A stretch of 64,000 bases of DNA from Photobacterium piscicola (GTDB lineage: Bacteria; Pseudomonadota; Gammaproteobacteria; Enterobacterales; Vibrionaceae), in assembly GCF_900166965.1 (NCBI RefSeq), contig NZ_FUZI01000012.1, positions 16,662 through 80,661 on the forward strand, written 5' to 3'. The notes below the pieces were generated by a model. The model ran no database searches. It worked only from the letters and a program-made list of their open reading frames with translations, and had not been told where the DNA came from. Positions 9,171 through 17,758 of the stretch are shown piece by piece. How positions within the stretch are numbered: the first letter of the stretch is position 1; each line of letters opens with the position of its first letter. The position numbers were made by a program, and so were the translations under genes.

Positions 9171-9980
9171 ATGCGTGAATTAGATACCCCAGCATCCGAT
9201 AGTTATAACCAACGTTTTGGCGGCACTCGTCGTTTATATGGCAACAGTGAAGTTGAAATCCTTCGTGCTGCACATGTGTGTGTGGTTGGTATTGGTGGTG
9301 TTGGCTCATGGGCTGCAGAAGCGTTAGCGCGATCTGGTGTTGGTGAGCTAACTTTAATTGATATGGACGATGTCTGTGTAACTAATATCAATCGTCAAAT
9401 TCATGCGCTGACTGGCACTATTGGTCAAAGCAAAATTGAAGTAATGGCCGCGCGTATTCAATTAATTAACCCAGACTGTAAAGTTAATTTAATTGATGAT
9501 TTTATTAGTCCTGAAAACCAAGCACAGTATTTATCAAAAGAATTTGATTATGTATTGGATGCGATTGATAGCCTTAAAGCAAAAGCCGCATTATTGGCAT
9601 ATTGTAAAAGTAATAAAATTAAAGTTATTACCATTGGTGGCGCTGGTGGACAAACAGATCCTACTCAAATTCAAGTCACTGATTTAACTAAAACGATTCA
9701 AGATCCATTGGCTAGAAAATTACGTGAAACATTGCGTCACCACCATAACTTCACTAAAAATGCTAAGCGTAAATTTGGGATTGATTGTGTTTATTCCACT
9801 GAGCATTTGAAATATCCCCAAGCAGATGGTTCTGTGTGTGCGATAAAAGCGACGGCTGAAGGGCCTAAACGTATGGATTGTGCCAGTGGTTTTGGTGCTG
9901 CAACTGTTGTAACGGCAAGTTTTGGTTTTGTTGCTGTGGCGCATATTATTAAGAAATTGATTGAAAAACATCGTCAATAA
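9171..9980 (+). CDS. tcdA: TcdA, tRNA threonylcarbamoyladenosine dehydratase
   Basis: An E1-like enzyme (also called CsdL) that uses ATP to cyclise t6A37 of tRNA to ct6A. The start is the ATG at 9171 (MRELDTPASD), since the frame upstream of it runs through a terminator hairpin. It has the ThiF/MoeB signature VVGIGGVGSWAAEALARSG for ATP, then DMDDVCVTNINRQIHAL. The product of 269 residues matches the E. coli protein (268). CsdA and CsdE, encoded convergently next door, are its known sulfur-relay partners in E. coli, so function and location agree. Confidence 0.95.
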   Translation: MRELDTPASDSYNQRFGGTRRLYGNSEVEILRAAHVCVVGIGGVGSWAAEALARSGVGELTLIDMDDVCVTNINRQIHALTGTIGQSKIEVMAARIQLINPDCKVNLIDDFISPENQAQYLSKEFDYVLDAIDSLKAKAALLAYCKSNKIKVITIGGAGGQTDPTQIQVTDLTKTIQDPLARKLRETLRHHHNFTKNAKRKFGIDCVYSTEHLKYPQADGSVCAIKATAEGPKRMDCASGFGAATVVTASFGFVAVAHIIKKLIEKHRQ

Positions 9981-10006
9981 TATGTCGTCTCTACGATAAT
10001 AAAGAC

Positions 10007-10040
10007 AAAAAAGCGGATCATCATTGGAATCCGCTTTTTT
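10007..10040. terminator. Bidirectional terminator between tcdA and csdE
   Basis: AAAAAAGCGGAT...ATCCGCTTTTTT is a perfect 12-base stem with A-run and T-run flanks, suited to stop transcription from both tcdA (plus) and csdE (minus). Confidence 0.85.
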
Positions 10041-10080
10041 GTATCTAACTGGCAAGAAGAGGCGTTAAGTCGGTGGAATA

Positions 10081-10518
10081 TTAGTGCGCAAGTTGTTTTA
10101 TTTGTTCGACAATCGCTTTTAAACCATTGCCGCGTGAAGGGCTTAGGTGGGTAATTAGACCTAAGTTATCAAAGTAGGTATCGATATCAAAAGCGTTAAT
10201 TTCTGCCGCTGTTTTACCATCATAAGCGGCTAATACTAAAGTAATTAAGCCTCGTACAATACGTGCATCTGAATCAGCGATAAAGTAATAGTGTTCATCA
10301 ACAACTTGATGATGTAACCACACTTGTGATTCACAACCGCTGATTTTAAGTTGATCTTGCTTATAGCTGTCATCCAGTTGTGGCAGTTTCTTACCAAGTT
10401 GAATAACGTTACGGTAGCGATCTTCCCATCCCGTTGCGATTTGCATTTGGGCAATAATATCAGTGGTGGTGATCTCAGAGCCAAAAGGGTGCTGAGGAAG
10501 CGTCATAGTGGTGGTCAT
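10081..10518 (-). CDS. csdE: CsdE, SufE-family sulfur acceptor
   Basis: A 145-residue SufE/CsdE protein that takes persulfide sulfur from the cysteine desulfurase CsdA and passes it on. The acceptor cysteine lies in KISGCESQVWLHH (near residue 60); the later LVLAAYDGKTAAEI and the C-terminal LSPSRGNGLKAIV are family hallmarks. It starts 20 bases after the csdA stop on the same strand, so the two are one operon. The identity as CsdE rather than SufE rests on the csdA/tcdA context. Confidence 0.93.
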   Translation of the reverse strand: MTTTMTLPQHPFGSEITTTDIIAQMQIATGWEDRYRNVIQLGKKLPQLDDSYKQDQLKISGCESQVWLHHQVVDEHYYFIADSDARIVRGLITLVLAAYDGKTAAEINAFDIDTYFDNLGLITHLSPSRGNGLKAIVEQIKQLAH

Positions 10519-10538
10519 GTTGTTTTCCTTGGCTGTAA

Positions 10539-11759
10539 CTATAATAAATCACAGGCTTTATGTAGCGCTGCAATAAATCGCGCGACATCTTGTTGATCAT
10601 TATAAAGGGCTAATGATACTCGTAATGTTCCTGTTAAGCCTAGCGCATCTAACATTGGATGAGCACAATGGTGGCCAGCACGCAGGGCAATATGCTGTTG
10701 GTCAAGTAATGTGGCTATATCTTGATGATGAACCCCATCGACAATAAAAGAAAATAAGCTTGCGTGAGGCTGAAGGCCAATAATACGTAGCCCGTCAATA
10801 TCCTGAATACCGTCTAAGGCTTGTTGACGTAAATCGGCAATGTGTTGTTCTGCGCCTTGACGGTCAATACTTTGTAACCAGTCAATGGCTGCTGCAAGCG
10901 CTAAGCTACCAGCAACATTGGGGGTACCCGCTTCAAATTTCCCCGGTAAACCCGCATAGCTAGTGCCATTAAATGAGACTTTATCGACCATTTTTCCACC
11001 GCCATGCCAGGGTGGCATCGCTTCAAGTAGTGCTTGTTTACCATAAAGTGCTCCAATACCTGCTGGCGCATAAATTTTGTGCCCTGAGAAGACATAGAAA
11101 TCGGCATCAAGTGCTTGCACATCCACAGGTTCATGTGCAATCCCTTGCGCTCCATCAACAACGACTACTGCACCATACTGGTGAGCTGCTGCTATCATTG
11201 ATTCAATTGGATTGCGAGTACCGGTAACATTCGTGATATGAGCAACAGCAACAATTTTGGTTTTATTCGACAATAAACGCAGATAAGCATCAATATCTAA
11301 TGTGCAATCCTGACGCATTGGAATTTTAATGACGTTAGCGCCGGTTTGTTCTGCGACCATTTGCCAAGGCACGATATTGGCATGGTGTTCAAGTTCACTG
11401 ACTAAAATCTCATCTCCTGCTTGTAAATGAGTGCGAGCGTAGGTTTGTGCAATAAGATTTAAAGCTTCAGTTGCACCACGCGTCCAGATGATTTCTTTTG
11501 GGCTGGCTGCACCAATAAAGTGTTGCACTGTGGCACGTGCTTGTTCAAAAGCGAAGGTTGCATTGGCGGTTAAGCTATGGCTACCACGATGGACATTGGC
11601 ATTATAACCACGGTAATAATGAGTTAGCGTATCGATAACAATCGCAGGTTTTTGAGCCGTGGCTGCGCTGTCTAAATAAACCGCTCGCGGTGCGACATCT
11701 GAATGTTGCAAGGCTGGAAATTGGGTTTGAATTTGTTTGATATCGAATGGTATGGTCAT
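10539..11759 (-). CDS. csdA: CsdA, cysteine desulfurase
   Basis: A PLP enzyme that converts cysteine to alanine and forms an enzyme persulfide for CsdE. The 406 residues show the PLP-lysine motif FSGHKIYAPAGIGALYG (near 225), DGAQGIAHEPVDVQ (PLP Asp), and the catalytic cysteine in RAGHHCAHPM near the C-terminus, in the class II (SufS-like) arrangement. csdE lies directly downstream. The divergent region upstream holds the GcvB small RNA and the gcvA promoter. Confidence 0.95.
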   Translation of the reverse strand: MTIPFDIKQIQTQFPALQHSDVAPRAVYLDSAATAQKPAIVIDTLTHYYRGYNANVHRGSHSLTANATFAFEQARATVQHFIGAASPKEIIWTRGATEALNLIAQTYARTHLQAGDEILVSELEHHANIVPWQMVAEQTGANVIKIPMRQDCTLDIDAYLRLLSNKTKIVAVAHITNVTGTRNPIESMIAAAHQYGAVVVVDGAQGIAHEPVDVQALDADFYVFSGHKIYAPAGIGALYGKQALLEAMPPWHGGGKMVDKVSFNGTSYAGLPGKFEAGTPNVAGSLALAAAIDWLQSIDRQGAEQHIADLRQQALDGIQDIDGLRIIGLQPHASLFSFIVDGVHHQDIATLLDQQHIALRAGHHCAHPMLDALGLTGTLRVSLALYNDQQDVARFIAALHKACDLL

Positions 11760-11843
11760 AGCTAGTCACATTACAGAAATTTGAATTATCGATGATGCTA
11801 ATAAATGCGAGGAAGAGCAAGTGTTGCGGTGATTTTAAACCAA

Positions 11844-12041
11844 TAAAAAAATAGCACTGCGTTGGGGCGCAGTGCTAACAATTACTTTGACGCATAAGTC
11901 AAAATACAGGAAGTAAAGAGGTAGATAACTACCGATCCGGCAGGATCCGGACAATATGCAAACACAACATCGTAATGTCAATTCAGCGGTTAGCCAGAGG
12001 GCAAAACACAAAATGTTCATTGACACTACGGAACGAATGAT
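11844..12041 (-). ncRNA. gcvB: GcvB small RNA
   Basis: A roughly 200-nt Hfq-type small RNA, divergent from gcvA as in E. coli. On the minus strand I read the GU-rich target-binding segment GATGTTGTGTTTGC (11958-11971), the segment ACTTCCTGTA (11905-11914) that matches the second conserved GcvB box, and a terminator hairpin AGCACTGCG...CGCAGTGCT (11853-11876) with a run of U. A -10-like TATATA at 12048-12053 places the 5' end near 12041. GcvB represses many amino-acid and peptide transporter mRNAs. The exact 5' end is an estimate; the family call rests on motif, position and length. Confidence 0.85.
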
Positions 12042-12097
12042 AGGGTTTATATAGCACTTAAACAATGGACAATTTATAATGTTTGAGATGAAAAAAA

Positions 12098-12109
12098 CTA
12101 ATGCATTAG
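12098..12109. promoter_or_regulatory. Possible GcvA binding site
   Basis: The palindrome CTAATGCATTAG contains the GcvA core CTAAT on both strands and lies between the gcvA start and the GcvB promoter, about 55 bases upstream of the GcvB 5' end. GcvA is known to activate gcvB and repress itself from such a position in E. coli. Confidence 0.45.
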
Positions 12110-12124
12110 AGAGCCTCGAAAAGT

Positions 12125-13045
12125 ATGTCAAGACGTTTACCGCCACTTAATTCATTGAAGGTATTTGAAGCTGCCGCAAGGCATTTAAGTTTCACACGTG
12201 CAGCTGAAGAACTGTTTGTTACTCAAGCCGCAGTTAGCCATCAAATTAAAGCCTTAGAGGAATTTTTAGGGTTAAAGTTATTCCGTCGTCGCAATCGTTC
12301 ATTGCTGCTAACTGAAGAAGGGCAAAGCTATTTTCTTGATATTAAAGATATCTTTTCATCCATTTCAGATGCGACTGATAAGGTCTTAGAAAGAGGCTCT
12401 AAAGGTGCATTAACCATTAGTTTACCTCCTAGTTTTGCTATTCAATGGCTAGTGCCAAGATTAACCGATTTTAATGAGCAACACCCTGAAATAGACGTCC
12501 GTATAAAAGCGGTTGATCTTGACGAAGGTTCATTAACTGATGATGTTGATGTAGCAATTTATTACGGTAGAGGTAATTGGTCGGGGTTACGTGCGGATAA
12601 ACTGTATCAAGAATTTATGATGCCAGTATGCTCACCGATGTTATTAGTTGGTAGCAAACCATTACGTACTATCGATGATTTAAAGCTACACACACTTTTA
12701 CATGATACTTCTCGTAAAGAGTGGAAGAACTATGTGCGTCATTATGATGTGAAAGACGTTAATGTTAACCAAGGGCCGATATTTAGTCATTCGACCATGG
12801 TATTGCAAGCAGCAGCTCACGGCCAAGGTATTGCATTAGGAAATAATGTATTGGCGCAACCGGAATTAGAAGCAGGACGATTAGTGTGTCCGTTTGATGA
12901 AATTCTGGTGAGTAAAAATGCATTTTATTTTGTGTGTCAGGAAAAACAAGCAGACACTGGTCGTATTCAAATTTTCCGCGATTGGATTTTAAATAAAGCC
13001 CGCAAAGAGCAAGAGGATATGCCTGATGTCATTGAAGAAGTGTGA
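12125..13045 (+). CDS. gcvA: GcvA, LysR-type regulator of glycine cleavage
   Basis: A LysR transcription factor of 306 residues that controls the glycine cleavage operon and gcvB. The N-terminal winged helix reads FEAAARHLSFTRAAEELFVT with QAAVSHQIKALEEFLG following; the C-terminal effector domain (about 93-300) contains DDVDVAIYYGRGNWSGL, typical of GcvA. The divergent GcvB RNA supports GcvA rather than another LysR protein. The downstream hydrolase starts 20 bases before its stop, so the two are probably co-transcribed. Confidence 0.95.
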   Translation: MSRRLPPLNSLKVFEAAARHLSFTRAAEELFVTQAAVSHQIKALEEFLGLKLFRRRNRSLLLTEEGQSYFLDIKDIFSSISDATDKVLERGSKGALTISLPPSFAIQWLVPRLTDFNEQHPEIDVRIKAVDLDEGSLTDDVDVAIYYGRGNWSGLRADKLYQEFMMPVCSPMLLVGSKPLRTIDDLKLHTLLHDTSRKEWKNYVRHYDVKDVNVNQGPIFSHSTMVLQAAAHGQGIALGNNVLAQPELEAGRLVCPFDEILVSKNAFYFVCQEKQADTGRIQIFRDWILNKARKEQEDMPDVIEEV

Positions 13046-13712
13046 ATATCTACTTGATGGCCCTGATGCTGAACATGCTATAGCGACATTTTTATTTGCT
13101 CATGGTGCAGGTGCTGGGATGGATCATGCCTTCATGACGACGGTTGCACAGGGGTTAGCGGCACATAATATTCAAGTAGTGCGGTTTAATTTTCCTTATA
13201 TGATCAAACGTGCAGAGGATGGTAAAAAGCGTCCGCCAGATCGCCAACCTAAATTATTACTCGATTTTCAAACCCATATCGAACAGTTTGATAATGGCAA
13301 GTTAGTCATTGGTGGTAAATCAATGGGAGGACGAATGGCGAGTTTGATGGTGACGGATATTGCAGCCCAAACACCTCTAGTTAATAACTGTGCGGCGAAA
13401 GTTCGCGGTGTTGCTTGTCTTGGATTTCCTTTCCATCCGCCTGCAAAGCCTGAAAATTATCGCGGTGATCATCTTGCAACCACCACGATCCCTACTCTTA
13501 TTTTACAAGGTGAACGCGATACCTTTGGGGTGCGCAGTGAAGTCGAGCAGTGGCCTTTTTCCGCTCAAGTGCATTATCAATTTTTAGCTGATGGTGATCA
13601 CGGCTTTAAACCACGTAAAGCATCAGGTCATACTGAAGCTGAAAATATTACTATTGCAATCGAAGCCTTAGCGGCCTTTATTAAAAATTGTGTTGATAGT
13701 GAAGTAGCATAG
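13026..13712 (+). CDS. Alpha/beta-fold family hydrolase
   Basis: A 228-residue protein of the alpha/beta hydrolase superfamily (the dienelactone-hydrolase-like group near KANL3/Tex30). Visible are FLFAHGAGAGMDHAFM near residue 20 (oxyanion region), the nucleophile elbow GGKSMGGRMA near 97, TLILQGERDTFG near 155 for the acid, and ADGDHGFKP near 190 for the histidine. The substrate is unknown. It overlaps the end of gcvA and lies 14 bases before the DUF423 gene. Confidence 0.85.
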   Translation: MSLKKCEYLLDGPDAEHAIATFLFAHGAGAGMDHAFMTTVAQGLAAHNIQVVRFNFPYMIKRAEDGKKRPPDRQPKLLLDFQTHIEQFDNGKLVIGGKSMGGRMASLMVTDIAAQTPLVNNCAAKVRGVACLGFPFHPPAKPENYRGDHLATTTIPTLILQGERDTFGVRSEVEQWPFSAQVHYQFLADGDHGFKPRKASGHTEAENITIAIEALAAFIKNCVDSEVA

Positions 13713-13726
13713 TTAGAGGTGTACTC

Positions 13727-14131
13727 ATGACGGTTGAATTAACCGCGAAACAGCGTCAACAATCACGATTAATGCTGATGTTTGCTGCTTGCAGTGGTGT
13801 AGTAATGGTGGCTTTAGGAGCCTTTGCTGCTCATGGATTAAGCCACCGCTTAGCACCGCACTTACTCGATGTGTTTAAAGTTGGGGTTCAATATCAAGCG
13901 TGGCATACCTTAGCATTATTAGGTTGTGGAATATTGTCACGCTTTTTGCCATCAAAAGCGTTATCATACGCGGCGCTGTTTTTTGTCATCGGTATAATTT
14001 GCTTTAGCGGCAGTTTATATGCCTTGGCTTTAACTGGCATTAAATGGTTTGGTCCCATCACCCCGATGGGCGGAATATGTTTTATTATTGGCTGGGTGAT
14101 GCTTGCAATAGCCACCTGGCGTTCAGCTTGA
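13727..14131 (+). CDS. DUF423 / YgdD family inner-membrane protein
   Basis: A 134-residue membrane protein with four hydrophobic segments; the signature GAFAAHGL near residue 31 and the C-terminal [15 protein letters not shown] are those of the DUF423 (YgdD) family. A TTAGAGGTG ribosome site precedes the ATG. It sits between gcvA and rlmM, as ygdD does in E. coli. Function unknown. Confidence 0.9.
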   Translation: MTVELTAKQRQQSRLMLMFAACSGVVMVALGAFAAHGLSHRLAPHLLDVFKVGVQYQAWHTLALLGCGILSRFLPSKALSYAALFFVIGIICFSGSLYALALTGIKWFGPITPMGGICFIIGWVMLAIATWRSA

Positions 14132-14141
14132 GGGTTCCAAC

Positions 14142-15227
14142 GTGAATCAAGTTTTATTGTACTGTCGTCCTGGCTTTGAAAAAGAATGTGCCGGAGAGGT
14201 TCAAGACAAAGCAAATACGCTGGAATTGTTTGGTTTCCCTCGGGTGAAAAACAATTCAGGTTATGTGTTATTTGAGTTTTACCAAGCAGGTGATGCAAAT
14301 AAATTCATTCAATTGCAGCCATTTTCGCAATTGATTTTTGCTCGTCAAATGTTTGCAACATCAGCAATGCTAACAGGTTTACCAACAGAAGATCGTATTT
14401 CACCTATTTTAGATGCCATTAGTGAAGACTTTCCTATTTGTGGTGATTTACGTATTGAAACCCCTGATACTAATGAAGCGAAAGAACTGTTGAAGTTCTG
14501 CCGTAAATTTACGGTGCCACTACGTCAAGCAATGCGTAAGCGTAATATTTTATACGTTAAAGATAACCACAAAAAGCCAGTATTACACGTGTGCTTTATT
14601 GCCCCTGGTTGTTGTTTTGTTGGTTATTCTTACCCACAAAATAACTCACAGTTCTTTATGGGTATTCCACGTCTGAAATTCCCTGCAGATGCGCCAAGCC
14701 GTTCAACGTTGAAATTAGAAGAAGCATTTCACGTGTTTATTCCTCGTGAGGAGTGGGATGAGCGTTTAGCGCCGGGTATGTGGAGTGTTGACTTAGGTGC
14801 CTGTCCTGGTGGTTGGACGTATCAATTAGTGAAGCGTTCGATGTTTGTTCATGCGATTGATAACGGTACTATGGCGCAAAGCTTAATGGATACCGGTCAA
14901 GTTAAATATCATGCAGTTGATGGTTTTAAATATGAGCCTGCACGTAAGAATATTACGTGGATTGTATGTGACATGATTGAAAAACCCGCTCGTGTAGCGC
15001 ACCTTATTGGTGAATGGTTAATCAAAGCATGGGCCAAAGAAGCTATTTTTAACCTTAAGCTGCCAATGAAAGGTCGTTATGACGAAGTGCTACAAGATAT
15101 TGAAAATCTAAAAGTACTGCTGATTAAAAACGGCGTGAAGTTTAAGCTGCAAGCGAAACATTTGTATCATGACCGTGAAGAAATTACGGTGCATATTCAA
15201 CGCTTAGATAATCGCTCTGCATATTAA
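14142..15227 (+). CDS. rlmM: RlmM, 23S rRNA 2'-O-ribose methyltransferase (C2498)
   Basis: A SAM-dependent methyltransferase acting on C2498 of 23S rRNA. The 361-residue product has an N-terminal THUMP-like part, then a Rossmann fold with [18 protein letters not shown] (SAM motif I, near 220), VCDMIEKP (motif IV Asp) and [14 protein letters not shown] (catalytic Lys). Length fits the E. coli protein (366). It begins 10 bases after the DUF423 gene and ends the group with a clear terminator. Confidence 0.96.
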   Translation: MNQVLLYCRPGFEKECAGEVQDKANTLELFGFPRVKNNSGYVLFEFYQAGDANKFIQLQPFSQLIFARQMFATSAMLTGLPTEDRISPILDAISEDFPICGDLRIETPDTNEAKELLKFCRKFTVPLRQAMRKRNILYVKDNHKKPVLHVCFIAPGCCFVGYSYPQNNSQFFMGIPRLKFPADAPSRSTLKLEEAFHVFIPREEWDERLAPGMWSVDLGACPGGWTYQLVKRSMFVHAIDNGTMAQSLMDTGQVKYHAVDGFKYEPARKNITWIVCDMIEKPARVAHLIGEWLIKAWAKEAIFNLKLPMKGRYDEVLQDIENLKVLLIKNGVKFKLQAKHLYHDREEITVHIQRLDNRSAY

Positions 15228-15255
15228 TTTGCAGGTAGTGTAGCGAATGATTATT

Positions 15256-15288
15256 AACGCCATCCTTTTGAGGGTGGCGTTTTTTTTA
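15256..15288 (+). terminator. Terminator of rlmM
   Basis: The stem AACGCCATCC...GGGTGGCGTT is followed by T8. It is strong and separates rlmM from the convergent xni gene. Confidence 0.9.
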
Positions 15289-15308
15289 GCACTAGTATTT
15301 ATACATTA

Positions 15309-16088
15309 TTAATTCTGAGTGGCATCGTGATAACGAATATCTTGTAAATTAAAGCCAAGTTCTAAATCAGTCTTTAGGCTTGCCACTGCTTTGGATGCAC
15401 GAGCTGTCTCTTCATTACCGGTGATTTTTTTTTGCCATTTAGGGGCAAGATCAGTAGCAGTGAGAATCGCGTCAAGATTAGGGTAGAGGCTTAATAACTC
15501 CACTGCCGCTTTAGGACCAATACCGGCAACACCCGGGATTTTACTGGAACTAATGCCTGCTAATCCCCAATAGTCAGTTAATAACTGTGGCTTAACACCA
15601 TATTCTTTTTCAATAAAAGGGCTATCAAGCCAGCGTTGTTGAAAATAATCACGAATACGTAACGTCGGTTGTAGTAACTGACAATAGCCTTTGTCAGTTG
15701 AAACAATAGTGACCTGTTCACTGCGAGAGGCGACTTTTAATGCCAAGGTTGCCACTAAATCATCGGCTTCATCACCATCAGATAATAGTGAATCAATGCC
15801 CATTGTCATAAATGCATCTTGAATGCTATCCATACCCGCTAATAATTCTGGTGGCATCGGTTTACGACCTTCTTTGTAGTGTGGCAGTAATTCTGCTCGC
15901 CAACCTCGGTCATCACTATTATGGTCAAACACTGCCACAATATGGCTCGGTTCCGTGCTATTAATTATTTTCTGTAATGCCTGACAACATACTCTTGCGG
16001 TGTTGTCGACATCGGGTTGCCCCGGTTGCGCGGCATGAACACGGCGAATAAGGTTTAATGCATCAATAATAACAAGGTGAATAGCCAT
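15309..16088 (-). CDS. xni: Xni, flap endonuclease-like protein (ExoIX)
   Basis: A 259-residue member of the 5'-nuclease family (like the Pol I 5' domain), which cuts flap DNA. Motifs include VIIDALNLIRR at the N-terminus, GDEADDLVATLA near 103, TIVSTDKGYCQLL near 135, and the helix-hairpin-helix GLAGISSSKIPGVAGIGPKAA near 178. Length matches E. coli Xni (251). It lies downstream of ppnN on the same strand, with a terminator-like hairpin between them. Confidence 0.93.
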   Translation of the reverse strand: MAIHLVIIDALNLIRRVHAAQPGQPDVDNTARVCCQALQKIINSTEPSHIVAVFDHNSDDRGWRAELLPHYKEGRKPMPPELLAGMDSIQDAFMTMGIDSLLSDGDEADDLVATLALKVASRSEQVTIVSTDKGYCQLLQPTLRIRDYFQQRWLDSPFIEKEYGVKPQLLTDYWGLAGISSSKIPGVAGIGPKAAVELLSLYPNLDAILTATDLAPKWQKKITGNEETARASKAVASLKTDLELGFNLQDIRYHDATQN

Positions 16089-16109
16089 AAATAAATTCTA
16101 TGTAGATGA

Positions 16110-16133
16110 ATAAAAGGAGCACTAAGGCTCCTT
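16110..16133 (-). terminator. Terminator between ppnN and xni
   Basis: On the minus strand AAGGAGC...GCTCCTT is followed by TTATT. A modest hairpin just after the ppnN stop. Confidence 0.55.
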
Positions 16134-16165
16134 ATTGTACGCAAAACTGTAATCAAATAACGATA

Positions 16166-17539
16166 TTATTTTGACTGTTCGTGGCTATTAACGATTTCAT
16201 AACACGGCTCATATTTACTGCCGGGCAATTTCATGCGTTGTTGTTCCACAAAATTTTTGAGGAGTTTATCCATGCGTTGCATTAGGACTTTATCGCCGTC
16301 AATTTTAAAGCGACCATAACGTTCGATTTCATGAATGCCTTCTTCTTTGACATTTCCCGCCACGATACCTGAGAATGCTCGACGTAAATTAGCCGCCAGT
16401 TTTTCTTTCGGTTGATCCATGTGTAAATCTAAACTAGCCATGGCTTTATGTGTTGGTGCAAATGGCATTTGGAAATCTTCAGGGATCGTCAGTGACCAGT
16501 TAAAGCAATAAGCATCACCAGTGGCTAAACGGTGTTCTTTTACGCGTGCCATTGACGCTTTCATTACTTGTGCAACTTCAGCAGGATCACCAATAATAAT
16601 TTGATAATGTCGGGTTGCAGCTTCGCCTAACGTGTCACGAATAAAATCATCTAGGGTACGGAAATAAGCTTCACTTTCTTTGGGACCTGTAAGAATCAAT
16701 GGTAGCGGTTGTTCTGCATTATCGGGATGCATCAAAATCCCTAAAATATAGAGCAATTCTTCTGCAGTACCAGCTCCTCCTGGGAAAATAATGATGCCAT
16801 GGCCCACGCGAACAAAGGCTTCTAAACGTTTTTCTATGTCGGGTAAAATAACCAGTTCGTTGACAATTGGGTTTGGTGGCTCTGCGGCAATAATTGACGG
16901 TTCAGTTAAACCAATAAAACGGCTGCCAGAGTAACGTTGTTTAGCGTGACCAATAGCAGCACCTTTCATTGGTCCTTCCATTGCGCCCGGTCCACAACCA
17001 GTACAAACATTAAGTTCACGCAAGCCTAGTTCATTGCCGACTTCACGAGTGTATTGGTATTCAATTGGGTTAATTGAGTGGCCGCCCCAGCACACGATAA
17101 TATTGGGATCTTCACCAGCATGTAGGGTACGAGCATTGCGTAACAGACTAAATACGAAATCGGTAATATGGGGCGCGCTAGCAAGATCAATATCATTTCG
17201 ACGTGCGATGTGCATATCGACATAAATGATATCGCGTAACACTGAAAACATGTGTTCTTGAATGCCACGAATAATACGACCATCAACAAAAGCATGTTCT
17301 GGTGGGTTCACAAGTTCGATTTTAATCCCACGTTCACGACGTAATAAATTAATCGCAAAATCGAGGTGTTTCTCAAGCAATTCTTTGGAATTATCAGTAT
17401 GACTGCCCGAGTTTAAAACCGCGAGTGAGCAGTTACGATATAAGCGATATAAATCACTGGATGCTGTTGCTTTTAGACTGTCGGCTTCTATTTGTGATAA
17501 TAGATTCATAGCGCCGATAGGGCTGATATGCGTAATCAT
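16166..17539 (-). CDS. ppnN: PpnN, pyrimidine/purine nucleotide 5'-monophosphate nucleosidase
   Basis: Cytosolic nucleosidase (formerly YgdH) that hydrolyses nucleoside monophosphates to base and ribose 5-phosphate; in E. coli it is stimulated by (p)ppGpp. The 457-residue product has an N-terminal extension, the LOG/lysine-decarboxylase-like core with [16 protein letters not shown] (near 180) and [18 protein letters not shown] (near 250), and a C-terminal domain. Length is that of E. coli PpnN (454). No operon partner upstream is evident. Confidence 0.94.
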   Translation of the reverse strand: MITHISPIGAMNLLSQIEADSLKATASSDLYRLYRNCSLAVLNSGSHTDNSKELLEKHLDFAINLLRRERGIKIELVNPPEHAFVDGRIIRGIQEHMFSVLRDIIYVDMHIARRNDIDLASAPHITDFVFSLLRNARTLHAGEDPNIIVCWGGHSINPIEYQYTREVGNELGLRELNVCTGCGPGAMEGPMKGAAIGHAKQRYSGSRFIGLTEPSIIAAEPPNPIVNELVILPDIEKRLEAFVRVGHGIIIFPGGAGTAEELLYILGILMHPDNAEQPLPLILTGPKESEAYFRTLDDFIRDTLGEAATRHYQIIIGDPAEVAQVMKASMARVKEHRLATGDAYCFNWSLTIPEDFQMPFAPTHKAMASLDLHMDQPKEKLAANLRRAFSGIVAGNVKEEGIHEIERYGRFKIDGDKVLMQRMDKLLKNFVEQQRMKLPGSKYEPCYEIVNSHEQSK

Positions 17540-17758
17540 AATAACCTCCCTGGTAATGATGAAACAGCATGTTCATTTATTAAGACAAGGCAGAAGGCAA
17601 GGTGTATTCACTACAGGACTGGTGCAAAAATCAAATAAAGAACAGTAAGATAAATTATTTTATATTATTACCATACACAGTGATTTTATCTTTGACCAGT
17701 AAATGATAGTAATAATATAAGTACCCAGTAATGAAATGGATACGATAATTGGGGAGGG

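Noticed and set aside
11835..12146. A 103-codon minus-strand frame between csdA and gcvA
   Set aside because: It overlaps the gcvA start and runs through the GcvB RNA and its terminator; no ribosome site or recognisable family.
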